A DNA stretch of 64,000 nucleotides from the NCBI RefSeq assembly GCF_001460935.1, contig NZ_LN906597.1:668768-732767 (forward strand), written 5' to 3'. This DNA comes from Candidatus Ichthyocystis hellenicum (lineage in GTDB: Bacteria; Pseudomonadota; Gammaproteobacteria; Burkholderiales; 2013Ark19i). Under the pieces are notes generated by a model, which saw only the letters and a program-made list of their open reading frames with translations, ran no database searches and was not told the origin of the DNA. Of the stretch, positions 8,304 through 16,246 are shown piece after piece (the first letter of the stretch is position 1; each line of letters begins with the position of its first letter). The translations under genes were made by a program, and so were the position numbers.

Positions 8304-9135
8304 CCTTAACCATGGTTTGTGAAGTCGCTATTTGATGTATAGAATCTAGAAGCAATTCGTGCAGAGGGCTGTTAGGTCTGTAGTCTGCTAGTACTGATCT
8401 GGTTACTCTTCCTTCTTTAATGAGAATTGCCGCTTTGTTTTCACCAATTTCTTCTTCCCCACCGTATACGCATATTGATTTCCCCCCAAATTTTTTTACT
8501 ACGGAGAAACAAGGAATGTCGGTGTAGCCGTCACCAATGAAAATAATATTTTCGAATGGTATTTTTCTGTTTTTGTTAGGTATGTATTCATTCACGGCAA
8601 ATGGTTGATTTTTAAATCTGTTGCCAACGATTCCTTTGTGTATTTGAAATAGGAATTTAGTTTTCTCAGTGAAGCTGACAATGTTTTTTATGAAAATAGG
8701 GTTTCCTTCGGCATCAAATAGAAGGTTGGTAGACCAAATGTCAGTAAACTCATTACTTATGGCACAATTTTCAATTATCGTTCCGATTCCACTGGAAATA
8801 ATATAAAACTCGACATTAATTTTATTATCAGCTCTTATACTCGCTACGTATGATCTTATGTGACCGAAAATTTCCTTAACCCCGGGGAAAAATTTCACCT
8901 TCTTCGAAAATGATTTAAGTGACTCTAATGTTAGTAGGTTAGGGTTAAATTTCCTATGATTCATTATGACGTATATCCATGCGAGAGCAAAGTCCCAATT
9001 GCGATCTACAAGCTTTTGCACTTCTTGCTTCCAAAAAGTGGAAGGAGAGACTCCATGAAGACGAAGATAGTTCGATGTGCTGTCATTTGCCAGCGTATCG
9101 TCGAAGTCAAATACTATTGCTATTGTTTTATCCAT
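8284..9135 (-). CDS. HAD-superfamily phosphatase
   Basis: A 283-residue cytosolic haloacid-dehalogenase-type hydrolase. Motif I is VFDFDDTLA, with the nucleophile and acid Asp at 10 and 12. Motif II is the Ser in IISSG, the conserved Lys lies in TEKTKFLF, and motif IV is GDGYTDIPCF. The arrangement suits a phosphoserine-phosphatase-like (HAD-IB type) phosphatase with a helical cap. No substrate can be assigned. It converges on the DUF4124-like gene with a 20-bp overlap and is divergent from the virB9 homologue. Confidence 0.8.
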   Translation of the reverse strand: MDKTIAIVFDFDDTLANDSTSNYLRLHGVSPSTFWKQEVQKLVDRNWDFALAWIYVIMNHRKFNPNLLTLESLKSFSKKVKFFPGVKEIFGHIRSYVASIRADNKINVEFYIISSGIGTIIENCAISNEFTDIWSTNLLFDAEGNPIFIKNIVSFTEKTKFLFQIHKGIVGNRFKNQPFAVNEYIPNKNRKIPFENIIFIGDGYTDIPCFSVVKKFGGKSICVYGGEEEIGENKAAILIKEGRVTRSVLADYRPNSPLHELLLDSIHQIATSQTMVKAMINDD

Positions 9136-9219
9136 TTACTCCAATCCTTGACGAAAGCGAAATATCTTAAATTATTTCTTTGTTTTTAATTCCGATAAAA
9201 AAGTATTTCATATAAATTA

Positions 9220-9231
9220 AAAGCTAGCTTT
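9220..9231. promoter_or_regulatory. 12-bp palindrome upstream of the virB9 homologue
   Basis: AAAGCTAGCTTT is a perfect palindrome in the 137-bp divergent region between the HAD gene and virB9. It is followed immediately by TATTAT (9231-9236), a possible -10 element for the plus strand. No good -35 was found, so the promoter is uncertain. An operator role is inferred from position only. Confidence 0.3.
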
Positions 9232-9272
9232 ATTATATCGGACATATTTGTTTTCTTGAATGATTGTGTTAG

Positions 9273-10202
9273 ATGAGACGGATCATAATACTATGCTTTG
9301 CTTTTTTATCGATAGATAGTTTTTTTATCGGCCCCAGTTATACATTTGCTGCTGAATCTGGACATAATAAGGGTTTTCGTCTGCGTTGTGATGATTACCT
9401 TCTTGAACACTTTCATATTTGTCATCCACCAGAACATACTTTGAGTGATGATGATTCTGATCCAGCAATTGCTATTTTTGATTACAGGGATGATAGAACA
9501 TATGTTGTCTATACCCACGTTGGTATAATGACTGATATTTCTTTTCCTGCAGATGAACTATTGAAAGGTGTTTTTCTTTCTGATACTTCTAGGTGGGTTC
9601 ATGCTATTAGCCAAAGCAAGCAGGATATATTTTTTAAACCTACCAAGAGTCATCTCATAAATCCAATAACTATTTTGACTAGTAAGCGGCGTTACCAGGT
9701 GTGGTTAGTGTCTGTAGATGATAACCACTACTGGTATCATCGTGTTTCTTGGAGAAGTATTCATAATGGTGATGTTTCTGGTTTTTCAGCTATGGAGGTA
9801 AGTTTGTCGCACACAGATAATAATTCTTCGGCAACTGATAATGTACCTTCTTATGATCAAGTTGATGTAGGGCAGTTGAATTTTGACTATGTTATATCTT
9901 CAAACGGTTCTTCAGTCGCCTTTATGCCGGATGCCGTTTTCGATGATCGTACTCATGTATGGATCAGAATGCCAGTAAGTTTGAGTTACTGGCCGGCACT
10001 GTTCGTTGCCGATCGTGATGGTAAACTTATGGTAGAAGAATATATTGTTCAGGGACGTTATTATAAGGTTGCTCACGTTCATTATTGCGTTATCCTTAAG
10101 TCTGGTCGCAAAATGGTTCGGGTGTGTAAAAGGGAACCTTTTTCTATTAGAAAAATAATACACAATGTATTTCATCCATCATTTTTGCAGCGGCATTTAT
10201 GA
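9273..10202 (+). CDS. VirB9/TrbG-family type IV secretion protein
   Basis: A 309-residue homologue of VirB9/TrbG, the periplasmic and outer-membrane-proximal component of the T4SS core complex. A signal peptide (about 1-27, ending YTFA) is followed by the N-terminal domain, with FDYRDDRTYVVYTHVG (69-84), TDISFPADE and DTSRWVHAIS, then RRYQVWLVSVD near 139-149. The C-terminal domain carries FDDRTHVWIRMP (223-234), PALFVADRDGK, and EYIVQGRYYKV. These blocks follow the order of the family. The stop overlaps the virB10 start as ATGA, so the two are translationally coupled. No clear ribosome-binding site precedes the ATG. No virB7, virB4 or virB11 homologue is in the window. Confidence 0.85.
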   Translation: MRRIIILCFAFLSIDSFFIGPSYTFAAESGHNKGFRLRCDDYLLEHFHICHPPEHTLSDDDSDPAIAIFDYRDDRTYVVYTHVGIMTDISFPADELLKGVFLSDTSRWVHAISQSKQDIFFKPTKSHLINPITILTSKRRYQVWLVSVDDNHYWYHRVSWRSIHNGDVSGFSAMEVSLSHTDNNSSATDNVPSYDQVDVGQLNFDYVISSNGSSVAFMPDAVFDDRTHVWIRMPVSLSYWPALFVADRDGKLMVEEYIVQGRYYKVAHVHYCVILKSGRKMVRVCKREPFSIRKIIHNVFHPSFLQRHL

Positions 10203-11182
10203 GAGCAAATTTTGTTCGCCGATTGTCGTGGTTATTGCTGTGGTTTTGTCTGTTGAGCACAATGCTGGGTTATGTTTTGAGGCACCGTCGGGATGTGCAA
10301 GATAAGCGCTTAGTTGAAGATAGAAGACTAGCTGCGATTTCAAGGCAAAAACCTAGTGTTGATATTGTTAAAGATGTTCTGGATAAACAGATGATATTAC
10401 CGCAAGGTGGACACCATGATCGCGGTGGACATATTGAGACCAGGCACAAAGATCTTGTTCGGCGCGCTTTTATCTACCAACGAGATAAAGAGCTTGTTTC
10501 TGCTTTTATGAGTCCGATGATCGCATATCAGGATGATGAAGTAGTACCAGGACGTGAAGGAATATCATCTCCTTGCCTATTGATTAAGGGGGCATCGATT
10601 CCTGTGGTGTTGATGATGAGTGTGGTTTCCCCTCCCGATGGTATTGTTCGGGCACAAGTTACTGCCAATGTCTACGATTCTGTTTCTTTATCACGTGTCG
10701 TTATACCAGTTGGAAGCAAGTTTATTGGGCACATTGATAGAAAGAGTTCAGTTTTTGCAGGTAAATTGTTAATTCAGTTTGATCAATTTGTATTGCCAAA
10801 CGGAAAGATATTGACGGGTAATGACTTCTACAGTGCAGATTATGACGGTTCAACCGGAAATTCAGCTACTGTAGACCACCATTTTTGGCAAAATTTTTCT
10901 CCACGATTTGTTTTATCTGGAATGTCGGTAGTAGGATCTTTGTTGTCAGGTGTATCTGCAGGGAGAAATGATCCTTATTCACCTGCCAATGTTAACATTA
11001 ATGATGAAAATGATTTTCCGGATGTCTCGATTAATAACGTACTGGGAAATGTTTCTGACCATATTAATGGTGGTGAAAAGAAATATCCAGTTACCATCCG
11101 TTTAGATTTGGGTCAGAGTTTTATTATTATTAACCAAAAAACAGTTAATTTTCGTTGTCCGGTTTTTTTAAATCCACGTTGA
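10199..11182 (+). CDS. VirB10/TrbI-family type IV secretion protein
   Basis: A 327-residue VirB10/TrbI homologue, which spans the envelope and links the inner membrane to the T4SS outer core. A short basic head is followed by one transmembrane helix (about 9-26) and a variable linker. The C-terminal domain shows KGASIPVVLMMSV, AQVTANVYDS, IPVGSKFIGHID, FDQFVLPNGK, and a final TIRLDLGQSF segment. The family's proline-rich linker is reduced to a charged region. Start and virB9 stop overlap (ATGA). The prepilin-like gene follows after 69 bp with no terminator, so this T4SS pair and the pilin-like genes may share a transcript. Confidence 0.87.
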   Translation: MRANFVRRLSWLLLWFCLLSTMLGYVLRHRRDVQDKRLVEDRRLAAISRQKPSVDIVKDVLDKQMILPQGGHHDRGGHIETRHKDLVRRAFIYQRDKELVSAFMSPMIAYQDDEVVPGREGISSPCLLIKGASIPVVLMMSVVSPPDGIVRAQVTANVYDSVSLSRVVIPVGSKFIGHIDRKSSVFAGKLLIQFDQFVLPNGKILTGNDFYSADYDGSTGNSATVDHHFWQNFSPRFVLSGMSVVGSLLSGVSAGRNDPYSPANVNINDENDFPDVSINNVLGNVSDHINGGEKKYPVTIRLDLGQSFIIINQKTVNFRCPVFLNPR

Positions 11183-11251
11183 TAACCCATATATAAGCTG
11201 ATTTGTTGTGTTTTTTTTTAATCTATCCCTAAGGTGTGTTTAGGGTCATGT

Positions 11252-11698
11252 ATGGCTTACCGAATTGTTGTTGCTAAGTTTGGATTTACTCTTCCAGAAC
11301 TTTTGGTATCTATTGTCATAATAGCGATGCTGATCGGTTCCTCTGTTACTTTTTATGGAGGATATAGGATACGTGCTGATTTGTCAGAGGCTAACTCACA
11401 TTTGTTGCATGCTCAGGTTTTAGCGCGTAAGTACTTTACTAGTGCACATACGTATATAGGGTTTTGTGCTACATATCCTGAATTTTCATCTGTCATGACC
11501 AGTAAGTTACGCTTTACTTGTTCAGAGGATCGAAACTGTTTTCGTGTGCGGATTATCGGTTCAGGAAGTTTTTCTTTGCTTAAGTCACTGGTTTCGGAGA
11601 CAGGGGTTCGTACAATTTCTGTACCAACAGGTTGGACTATGCCAACCAATGCTTCTAAATGTTTGATTGCAACAAAAAAAGGCGACTGCGTATCATAA
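11252..11698 (+). CDS. Prepilin-type protein, FimT/GspH-like (pilin A)
   Basis: A 148-residue class III prepilin-like protein. The leader MAYRIVVAKFG is followed by FTLPELLVSIVIIAMLIG, with Gly at -1, Phe at +1 and Glu at +5, the recognition pattern for prepilin peptidase. Cysteines in the C-terminal half (for example FCATYPEF and SEDRNCF) could form disulfides. Size and position first in a row of pilin genes suggest a GspH/FimT/FimU-type minor pilin. I used the ATG at 11252 with AGGG eight or so bases upstream; a GTG at 11234 would add six residues. It lies downstream of virB10 and 31 bp before the next prepilin gene. Confidence 0.78.
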   Translation: MAYRIVVAKFGFTLPELLVSIVIIAMLIGSSVTFYGGYRIRADLSEANSHLLHAQVLARKYFTSAHTYIGFCATYPEFSSVMTSKLRFTCSEDRNCFRVRIIGSGSFSLLKSLVSETGVRTISVPTGWTMPTNASKCLIATKKGDCVS

Positions 11699-11729
11699 TT
11701 TAATTAGTTATTTTTTAAAGTTTAAGTTC

Positions 11730-12419
11730 ATGTTTAGAGCAAGGTACCATCCTTATAGTAGTTATTTAGGCTTCACTTTTATGGAGCTTCTGGTTGCTCT
11801 ATTAATTTTTTCCTTGATGATGAGCTTGGCTGTTCCGGTTCTTAAGGTTAGGTTGGCAAATGATGCTGCATCTCGTTATGCCCGATCAGTTAAATCTAGA
11901 ATAGAGGAGGCTGTTTCTATGTGCTTACCTCATCTATATAGGGGCTGTATGCTTGCTCTTTCTCCCGACCTTATTAATACCAGCACCCTGAGAACTATAT
12001 CGTCTAGTGCTAGTAGATTGCCCTATCAAGTTAATAGCGGTGATATCAATTATGTAGAAGTTTTGCTTGATCTCCCCTACGCTAATGATGCCCGCAAATC
12101 TGTTAATTCATCTTTTTACTCAAGGGACGATATTTCTAATTACCAAAGTGATTTTTACAGGATTCGTGCTATTGGCACGCAGGAAGGTAGGTACTATACA
12201 AAATTCTTTGTATCTATTGTAGACGGAACTTTTGGTGATTTTAGAAGCAGAGATAACGATATATATGTTTATCCAGTTATGGCATCCAGTGATAGTGAAT
12301 TTTCGTATGCAAGGATATACAAGTTGAAGCTGACTGGATCTAGGGTGTTGCTATGCGAAATTAGTTTTTCTGATTGTCCAAGTGTAGAATGGGACGATGT
12401 TAGATTATGCAGATGCTAA
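11730..12419 (+). CDS. Prepilin-type protein (pilin B)
   Basis: A 229-residue prepilin-like protein. The leader MFRARYHPYSSYLG precedes FTFMELLVALLIFSLMM, giving the G/F cleavage site and Glu at +5. The globular part contains several cysteines (MCLPHLYRGC, LLCEISFSDC, LCRC at the C-terminus). By length and order it may be a FimU- or GspH-type minor pilin. A longer reading from a TTG at 11667 overlaps pilin A and lacks support, so I start at the ATG at 11730, although its ribosome-binding site is weak. It ends 16 bp before pilin C. Confidence 0.75.
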   Translation: MFRARYHPYSSYLGFTFMELLVALLIFSLMMSLAVPVLKVRLANDAASRYARSVKSRIEEAVSMCLPHLYRGCMLALSPDLINTSTLRTISSSASRLPYQVNSGDINYVEVLLDLPYANDARKSVNSSFYSRDDISNYQSDFYRIRAIGTQEGRYYTKFFVSIVDGTFGDFRSRDNDIYVYPVMASSDSEFSYARIYKLKLTGSRVLLCEISFSDCPSVEWDDVRLCRC

Positions 12420-12435
12420 CTAATGAGGATAATGG

Positions 12436-13761
12436 ATGAAGAGTAGGGGATTTTCTCTAGCTGAAGCAGTCATAGGTGTTGTTATTTCTACTGCCGTTAT
12501 TTTGGTCATATTACAAGCGGCAAGTTTAGTCAAGAAAGGGATTAATAATAAGGCGTATGTAAGTGCATACAAAGAAGCTTTTGCTGCTTCGTCCATGATT
12601 CGTGAAATGATTTCTAAGAGTGGGGTTTTATTTGAATCTCTGAAAATTCCGCAGTGTTTATTGACATTTCGTAATCCTGTTAATGGCACTATTTCTATTC
12701 CCTTCGGTCCTGTAGCTATTTTTAAGCCAGCTCAGACACCTGATATAAATTCTGCACAATTGGCGATAGTGTGGAATACCGTGCCATTGTACGAAAGTAG
12801 TTTTTTTCGTGCCCGAACACCGTTAGAAGGTGGAGCATCAGGCGTATCTACTCTCGCTGCTTTTTCGGATACAACTTTTACTTTAGGTGTTTACAATACC
12901 TTGCCTGTCTTTGCTTTCAAATATGCTTTTTTATTTCGATTTAGAGATTCTATTATTCCAAGTAAATATCCTCCTTTTTGTCAATTGGCAGCTGTATCTA
13001 GCGGGGGAGGAGGGGTACTTAAAATTTTATCGGCTACTTCAAGTGGCGGAATGAATTTTTATGAAAATCAGTCTGTTTTTGTTAGTAGTGGTAATAATTT
13101 TTCTTGGTTGTACGGGGGGGCTGCTGCAAATGGAGCACCTTCCGGTGGAACGATGAAAAATAATGTTAGGACGGCCAGAGATGCAACTACAGGAGGCATT
13201 GAATTTTTAAATGATGACGAAGTTTCTTCTACCGGTACTCCTGTGGAATATATACCCTCTGCACCATATTTTGAGTACAGTGTGGATGGTGTTTATTCCC
13301 CGTCATATGGAATGTTGAGTGTTGGTTCTGCTCATGTTGATAGTGTTTATGTCGATGTTAATAATTCTGGTGGACTGTATGTAGGCAATTTAATTTCTGG
13401 AGTTACAAGACGTGTTGCTCCATCTGTGGTTTCTTTGCAAGCACAGTACGGAATAGTATCTTCACCAGGAAATCTGGATTGGTATGCCCCTACGTCTTTT
13501 AATACCCTGTTGCGTAGCCCACTTCTTAAGGTTGGTAGTGTTGATTTAGTTCGTTTTGCTGTGCTGGTTAGAGCTAATTATGATCCTACCTTTAATTCTC
13601 CGGTACCACGGTGGATGGGTGGTAATTTTCCTATGTCTAATTTTCCATCTGAGGTGGGTGATCGAGCAAACTGGAGGCATTGGCGTTATGTAGTAGCAGA
13701 AATGGTTGTTCCAATTAGAAATAGATATGTTCATGCTGGTTATCTTGCTAGGGATAACTAG
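12436..13761 (+). CDS. Large prepilin-type protein, PilW/GspJ-like (pilin C)
   Basis: A 441-residue prepilin-like protein with a very short leader MKSRG, cleavage before FSLAEAVIGVVIST, and Glu at +5. The length and third place in the row recall PilW/GspJ, but it is long for that family. Residues about 185-240 are rich in Gly and Ser (SSGGGGV, SSGGMNF, GGAAANGAPSGG), an insertion or flexible linker. A GAGG site lies about 8 nt before the ATG. It converges with the minus-strand prepilin gene, with only 3 bp between stops. Assignment beyond prepilin-like is an inference from order and size. Confidence 0.72.
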   Translation: MKSRGFSLAEAVIGVVISTAVILVILQAASLVKKGINNKAYVSAYKEAFAASSMIREMISKSGVLFESLKIPQCLLTFRNPVNGTISIPFGPVAIFKPAQTPDINSAQLAIVWNTVPLYESSFFRARTPLEGGASGVSTLAAFSDTTFTLGVYNTLPVFAFKYAFLFRFRDSIIPSKYPPFCQLAAVSSGGGGVLKILSATSSGGMNFYENQSVFVSSGNNFSWLYGGAAANGAPSGGTMKNNVRTARDATTGGIEFLNDDEVSSTGTPVEYIPSAPYFEYSVDGVYSPSYGMLSVGSAHVDSVYVDVNNSGGLYVGNLISGVTRRVAPSVVSLQAQYGIVSSPGNLDWYAPTSFNTLLRSPLLKVGSVDLVRFAVLVRANYDPTFNSPVPRWMGGNFPMSNFPSEVGDRANWRHWRYVVAEMVVPIRNRYVHAGYLARDN

Positions 13762-13764
13762 GTT

Positions 13765-14268
13765 TTACGGAGTAGGGATAAAACCAGAAGATTTTCTTAT
13801 GCAGCTTAGGTCTAGATTTCCTACAATGCAATCTTCTATTGTGGTTGATGTTGGCGGTGGATCAAATTTGGTAATTATTGTTCCTGATAGATATGTTCTC
13901 ATAACAAGATTTGGTCCCGTGTTCGATAGCTCGTACTTTATGCCAGCTAGTGATTTTTTTCCTGTTACGATAATGGAAATATTTCTTCCTGACTCTGAAC
14001 ATAATACTGTGTACGTATCAGATGAAGTTGATAATTTGCTGTCAGAGTATATATGTGAACATGGAGATCCATACATTCTTCCTCTAGTGCTTCCGACCCT
14101 GAATATGTTAATGCTGGCGTAAGCCATCTTTGTTATTTGGTTGCCTATTGAGTAGGATGAGATAAAACTATTGCTGGCAATAAATAAAGCTACGCTTATA
14201 GATAAGACTAAAATAAGTTCTATTAAAGTGAACCCAGTGTGTTTATAGTGTGGTTCTTTTGTTTTCAT
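13765..14268 (-). CDS. Prepilin-type protein on the opposite strand, GspH/FimT-like (pilin D)
   Basis: A 167-residue prepilin-like protein with leader MKTKEPHYKHTG and mature start FTLIELILVLSISVALF, a textbook type III signal with Glu at +5. Cysteine pairs (SPCSHIY, TVLCSES, EDCIVGNLDLSC) suggest disulfides. It is the only pilin gene of the cluster on the minus strand. It converges on pilin C and diverges from pilin E, with an inverted repeat in the shared upstream region. The orientation suggests separate regulation or a local inversion. Confidence 0.78.
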   Translation of the reverse strand: MKTKEPHYKHTGFTLIELILVLSISVALFIASNSFISSYSIGNQITKMAYASINIFRVGSTRGRMYGSPCSHIYSDSKLSTSSDTYTVLCSESGRNISIIVTGKKSLAGIKYELSNTGPNLVMRTYLSGTIITKFDPPPTSTTIEDCIVGNLDLSCIRKSSGFIPTP

Positions 14269-14297
14269 TATCTTAAGGTTAATTTTTTATAATCCCA

Positions 14298-14321
14298 AAC
14301 ACATTATCTCGATAATGTGTT
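14298..14321. promoter_or_regulatory. 11-bp inverted repeat between divergent prepilin genes (candidate operator)
   Basis: AACACATTATC (14298-14308), two centre bases TC, then GATAATGTGTT (14311-14321), a perfect 11-bp inverted repeat. It lies between the starts of pilin D (minus) and pilin E (plus), where a terminator would not be expected. A TATAAT at 14347-14352 is a good -10 for the pilin E direction, with CCGACA (14322-14327) a poor -35 at 19 bp. TATAAA on the minus strand (14291-14286) could serve pilin D. The repeat would sit at both -35 regions, fitting a dimeric regulator. Confidence 0.5.
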
Positions 14322-14385
14322 CCGACAGTTAAACAGGTAGTGATTATATAATTAATTATAGATCCTACAACAGAACCACTAGACC

Positions 14386-15090
14386 ATGAAAAGTTATTAT
14401 CGCCTGCCCTTAAAAGAAAAAGGATCTTTTCTTATTGAGACCTTGGTTGCTGTTGCTATTTTAACCGGGTCGGTACTGGGGGTTTTTAAAGTAATTTCGA
14501 TAAATGATTATGCAGAATATGATTACATACAACGTGTCGTAATTTCAACGGAGATCTATAATTATTACTCAATTTGTTCTGTTTTGTTGTCAAGAAAGTT
14601 TTCTCAGAATTTTAATCAAATAAAAATCCATTTTCCAGATTTAAGTACCACAGCATCTGTGGCTAGTAATTGTAATACTGGTGCTAGTGAAGCGGATTTT
14701 GTACCAACATTAGCTGGAAATGGGTATAAAGATCAAAGGGACTTATGGTTAAGCAACGTGCTTAGAAATCATTCTCTTCCCCTCATAAATTCTAAAGTTG
14801 CTATCGGAATTGTTGCTATTAATCGCCTAGGTTCACAAAGAGCAGTGTTTACTGCATATGCTTGCTTTAAGTCACTTAATATGAAGGAAAATCACTATTC
14901 ATTTTCTGGCGCATTGCCGTTAACTGATATCCATAGCGTAAATATAGACGGTCAGCCAATTGAGGATATTGTTTGGTGCCAATTGGATAGTATTCCCGAT
15001 GCTGCTTGCAGATTTTTCTATGAAAATGGTAGGCCACGCCCATATGTAGTTAATTATAAATTGCCCTATACTGTTGACAGAAAAGAATAA
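14386..15090 (+). CDS. Prepilin-type protein, PilV/GspI-like (pilin E)
   Basis: A 234-residue prepilin-like protein. The leader MKSYYRLPLKEKG precedes SFLIETLVAVAILTGSVLGV, with Gly at -1 and Glu at +5. The LIETLVAVAILxxxxLG core is characteristic of PilV/GspI-type minor pilins. The globular domain has several cysteines. It is followed after 10 bp by the PilX/GspK-like gene, reproducing the PilV-to-PilX neighbourhood of type IV pilus minor-pilin operons. Confidence 0.77.
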   Translation: MKSYYRLPLKEKGSFLIETLVAVAILTGSVLGVFKVISINDYAEYDYIQRVVISTEIYNYYSICSVLLSRKFSQNFNQIKIHFPDLSTTASVASNCNTGASEADFVPTLAGNGYKDQRDLWLSNVLRNHSLPLINSKVAIGIVAINRLGSQRAVFTAYACFKSLNMKENHYSFSGALPLTDIHSVNIDGQPIEDIVWCQLDSIPDAACRFFYENGRPRPYVVNYKLPYTVDRKE

Positions 15091-15100
15091 GGGTTACTAT

Positions 15101-16246
15101 ATGATAATAAAAAGATTACATAAAGGAAATGTTCTAATACTTACTATTTTTGTAGCTATGAGTATTTCTGCTTCGTTGGTTTTTTTTGTGCGTTCAAAGG
15201 ATTCTAGTATAAAAATTTTTGATTCATATGTAACAATGAATGAACACATAATGTTGTCATCGTCATGGCCATCATATTGGAAGTCTGAGTTATCACGGAG
15301 TATGGGAAATTACAATGATAGCGATAGAGCTACAAGGGGGATATATCAGAGAGATTGGTCTCCTGGTTGGATCTCCAGTTACACCGTTCCCAGAGCGGAA
15401 TATTTAGGTAAACAAATATTTGGTCTTTCACCTGTAGGTGCCAATTCTACTATATCTCTTCCAGATTATACCGTTAATTACACAACTAGTGACTCTAGAT
15501 TGGTGCGTTCTTGTTCTACTGGAAGAGCGTCGTCATGTTTACGCTTTGGATATGGACCTGGTGATACTAGTCCTGGTAATCTTCTACGGTACAATTCTTA
15601 TGAACGTTTTTATGACAGAGATGGCAATGTCTCATATTTCCTGAATGATATGTACCTTTCTTATTTTTCAAAATCACCTCTTATATTGTTTTTAAACCAA
15701 GCAATGCCGCTTCTGAAGCCTTTGTTGCAAATAGCTAATGACCCACTAAATGCCAACGGAATAAATGGAGGAGCCGTAAAATGTAAGTATATATATAAGC
15801 ATTTTGCAGGTTCCTTGGTTTATAATCCTTTTCCTAGAAAAGGAAGTTGTGGTTTGGTTATTTCACCCGTTTTGAATGGTGTAACTGATCCTATTGTTGG
15901 TAATTCTTATCTTAAAGACTATGTTCGGCGTTATGCTATTTTCCAGGAAAGTTCTGAAGCAAAATCAAGAAGATATGGGGTTCGTCCTTACATTATGGGA
16001 TTGTTGTTTTTTTTGCCGGCAGGTAATGTCATAGCTGGTGGTAGAGAATTGATGTTGTTGCTGGATGTTGTTGTTCATAGTAATACTGCAGAAGCAAGGG
16101 GACCGCAGTATTTTGCTCCACTTGTTGATGTTAGGTGCTACACTTACGGTTCTTTTGTTAGAGGATGTAATGAGTTTGCAGCCGGTGAAGTTTCCGATTT
16201 CTTTCTGTCAATGGTAAAGAAAATGAAAGATAACTACTACACTTGA
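15101..16246 (+). CDS. PilX/GspK-like pilin-family protein lacking Glu+5 (pilin F)
   Basis: A 381-residue protein with leader MIIKRLHKG and hydrophobic start NVLILTIFVAMSISASLVFF. The Gly at -1 is kept but position +5 is Leu instead of Glu. GspK, the tip pseudopilin, also lacks Glu+5, so size, order and this feature together suggest a PilX/GspK role. The ATG at 15101 has AAGGG about 9 nt upstream and avoids the longer overlap with pilin E. Its last 10 bases overlap the 3' end of the convergent transporter gene. Homology beyond the N-terminus cannot be judged by eye. Confidence 0.62.
   Translation: MIIKRLHKGNVLILTIFVAMSISASLVFFVRSKDSSIKIFDSYVTMNEHIMLSSSWPSYWKSELSRSMGNYNDSDRATRGIYQRDWSPGWISSYTVPRAEYLGKQIFGLSPVGANSTISLPDYTVNYTTSDSRLVRSCSTGRASSCLRFGYGPGDTSPGNLLRYNSYERFYDRDGNVSYFLNDMYLSYFSKSPLILFLNQAMPLLKPLLQIANDPLNANGINGGAVKCKYIYKHFAGSLVYNPFPRKGSCGLVISPVLNGVTDPIVGNSYLKDYVRRYAIFQESSEAKSRRYGVRPYIMGLLFFLPAGNVIAGGRELMLLLDVVVHSNTAEARGPQYFAPLVDVRCYTYGSFVRGCNEFAAGEVSDFFLSMVKKMKDNYYT

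Noticed and set aside
13706-14122. 138-residue plus-strand frame opposite pilin D
   Set aside because: It is antisense to a gene with a clear prepilin signal, overlaps pilin C, has no ribosome-binding site, and its sequence shows no family features.
14298-14321. Inverted repeat read as a rho-independent terminator
   Set aside because: It lies between divergent starts, its stem is AT-rich, and no T-run follows on either strand.
9273-16246. Genomic island or integrative element boundaries around the T4SS/pilin block
   Set aside because: No integrase, transposase, tRNA-derived repeat or flanking direct repeat was found; the flanking genes are intact and tightly packed.
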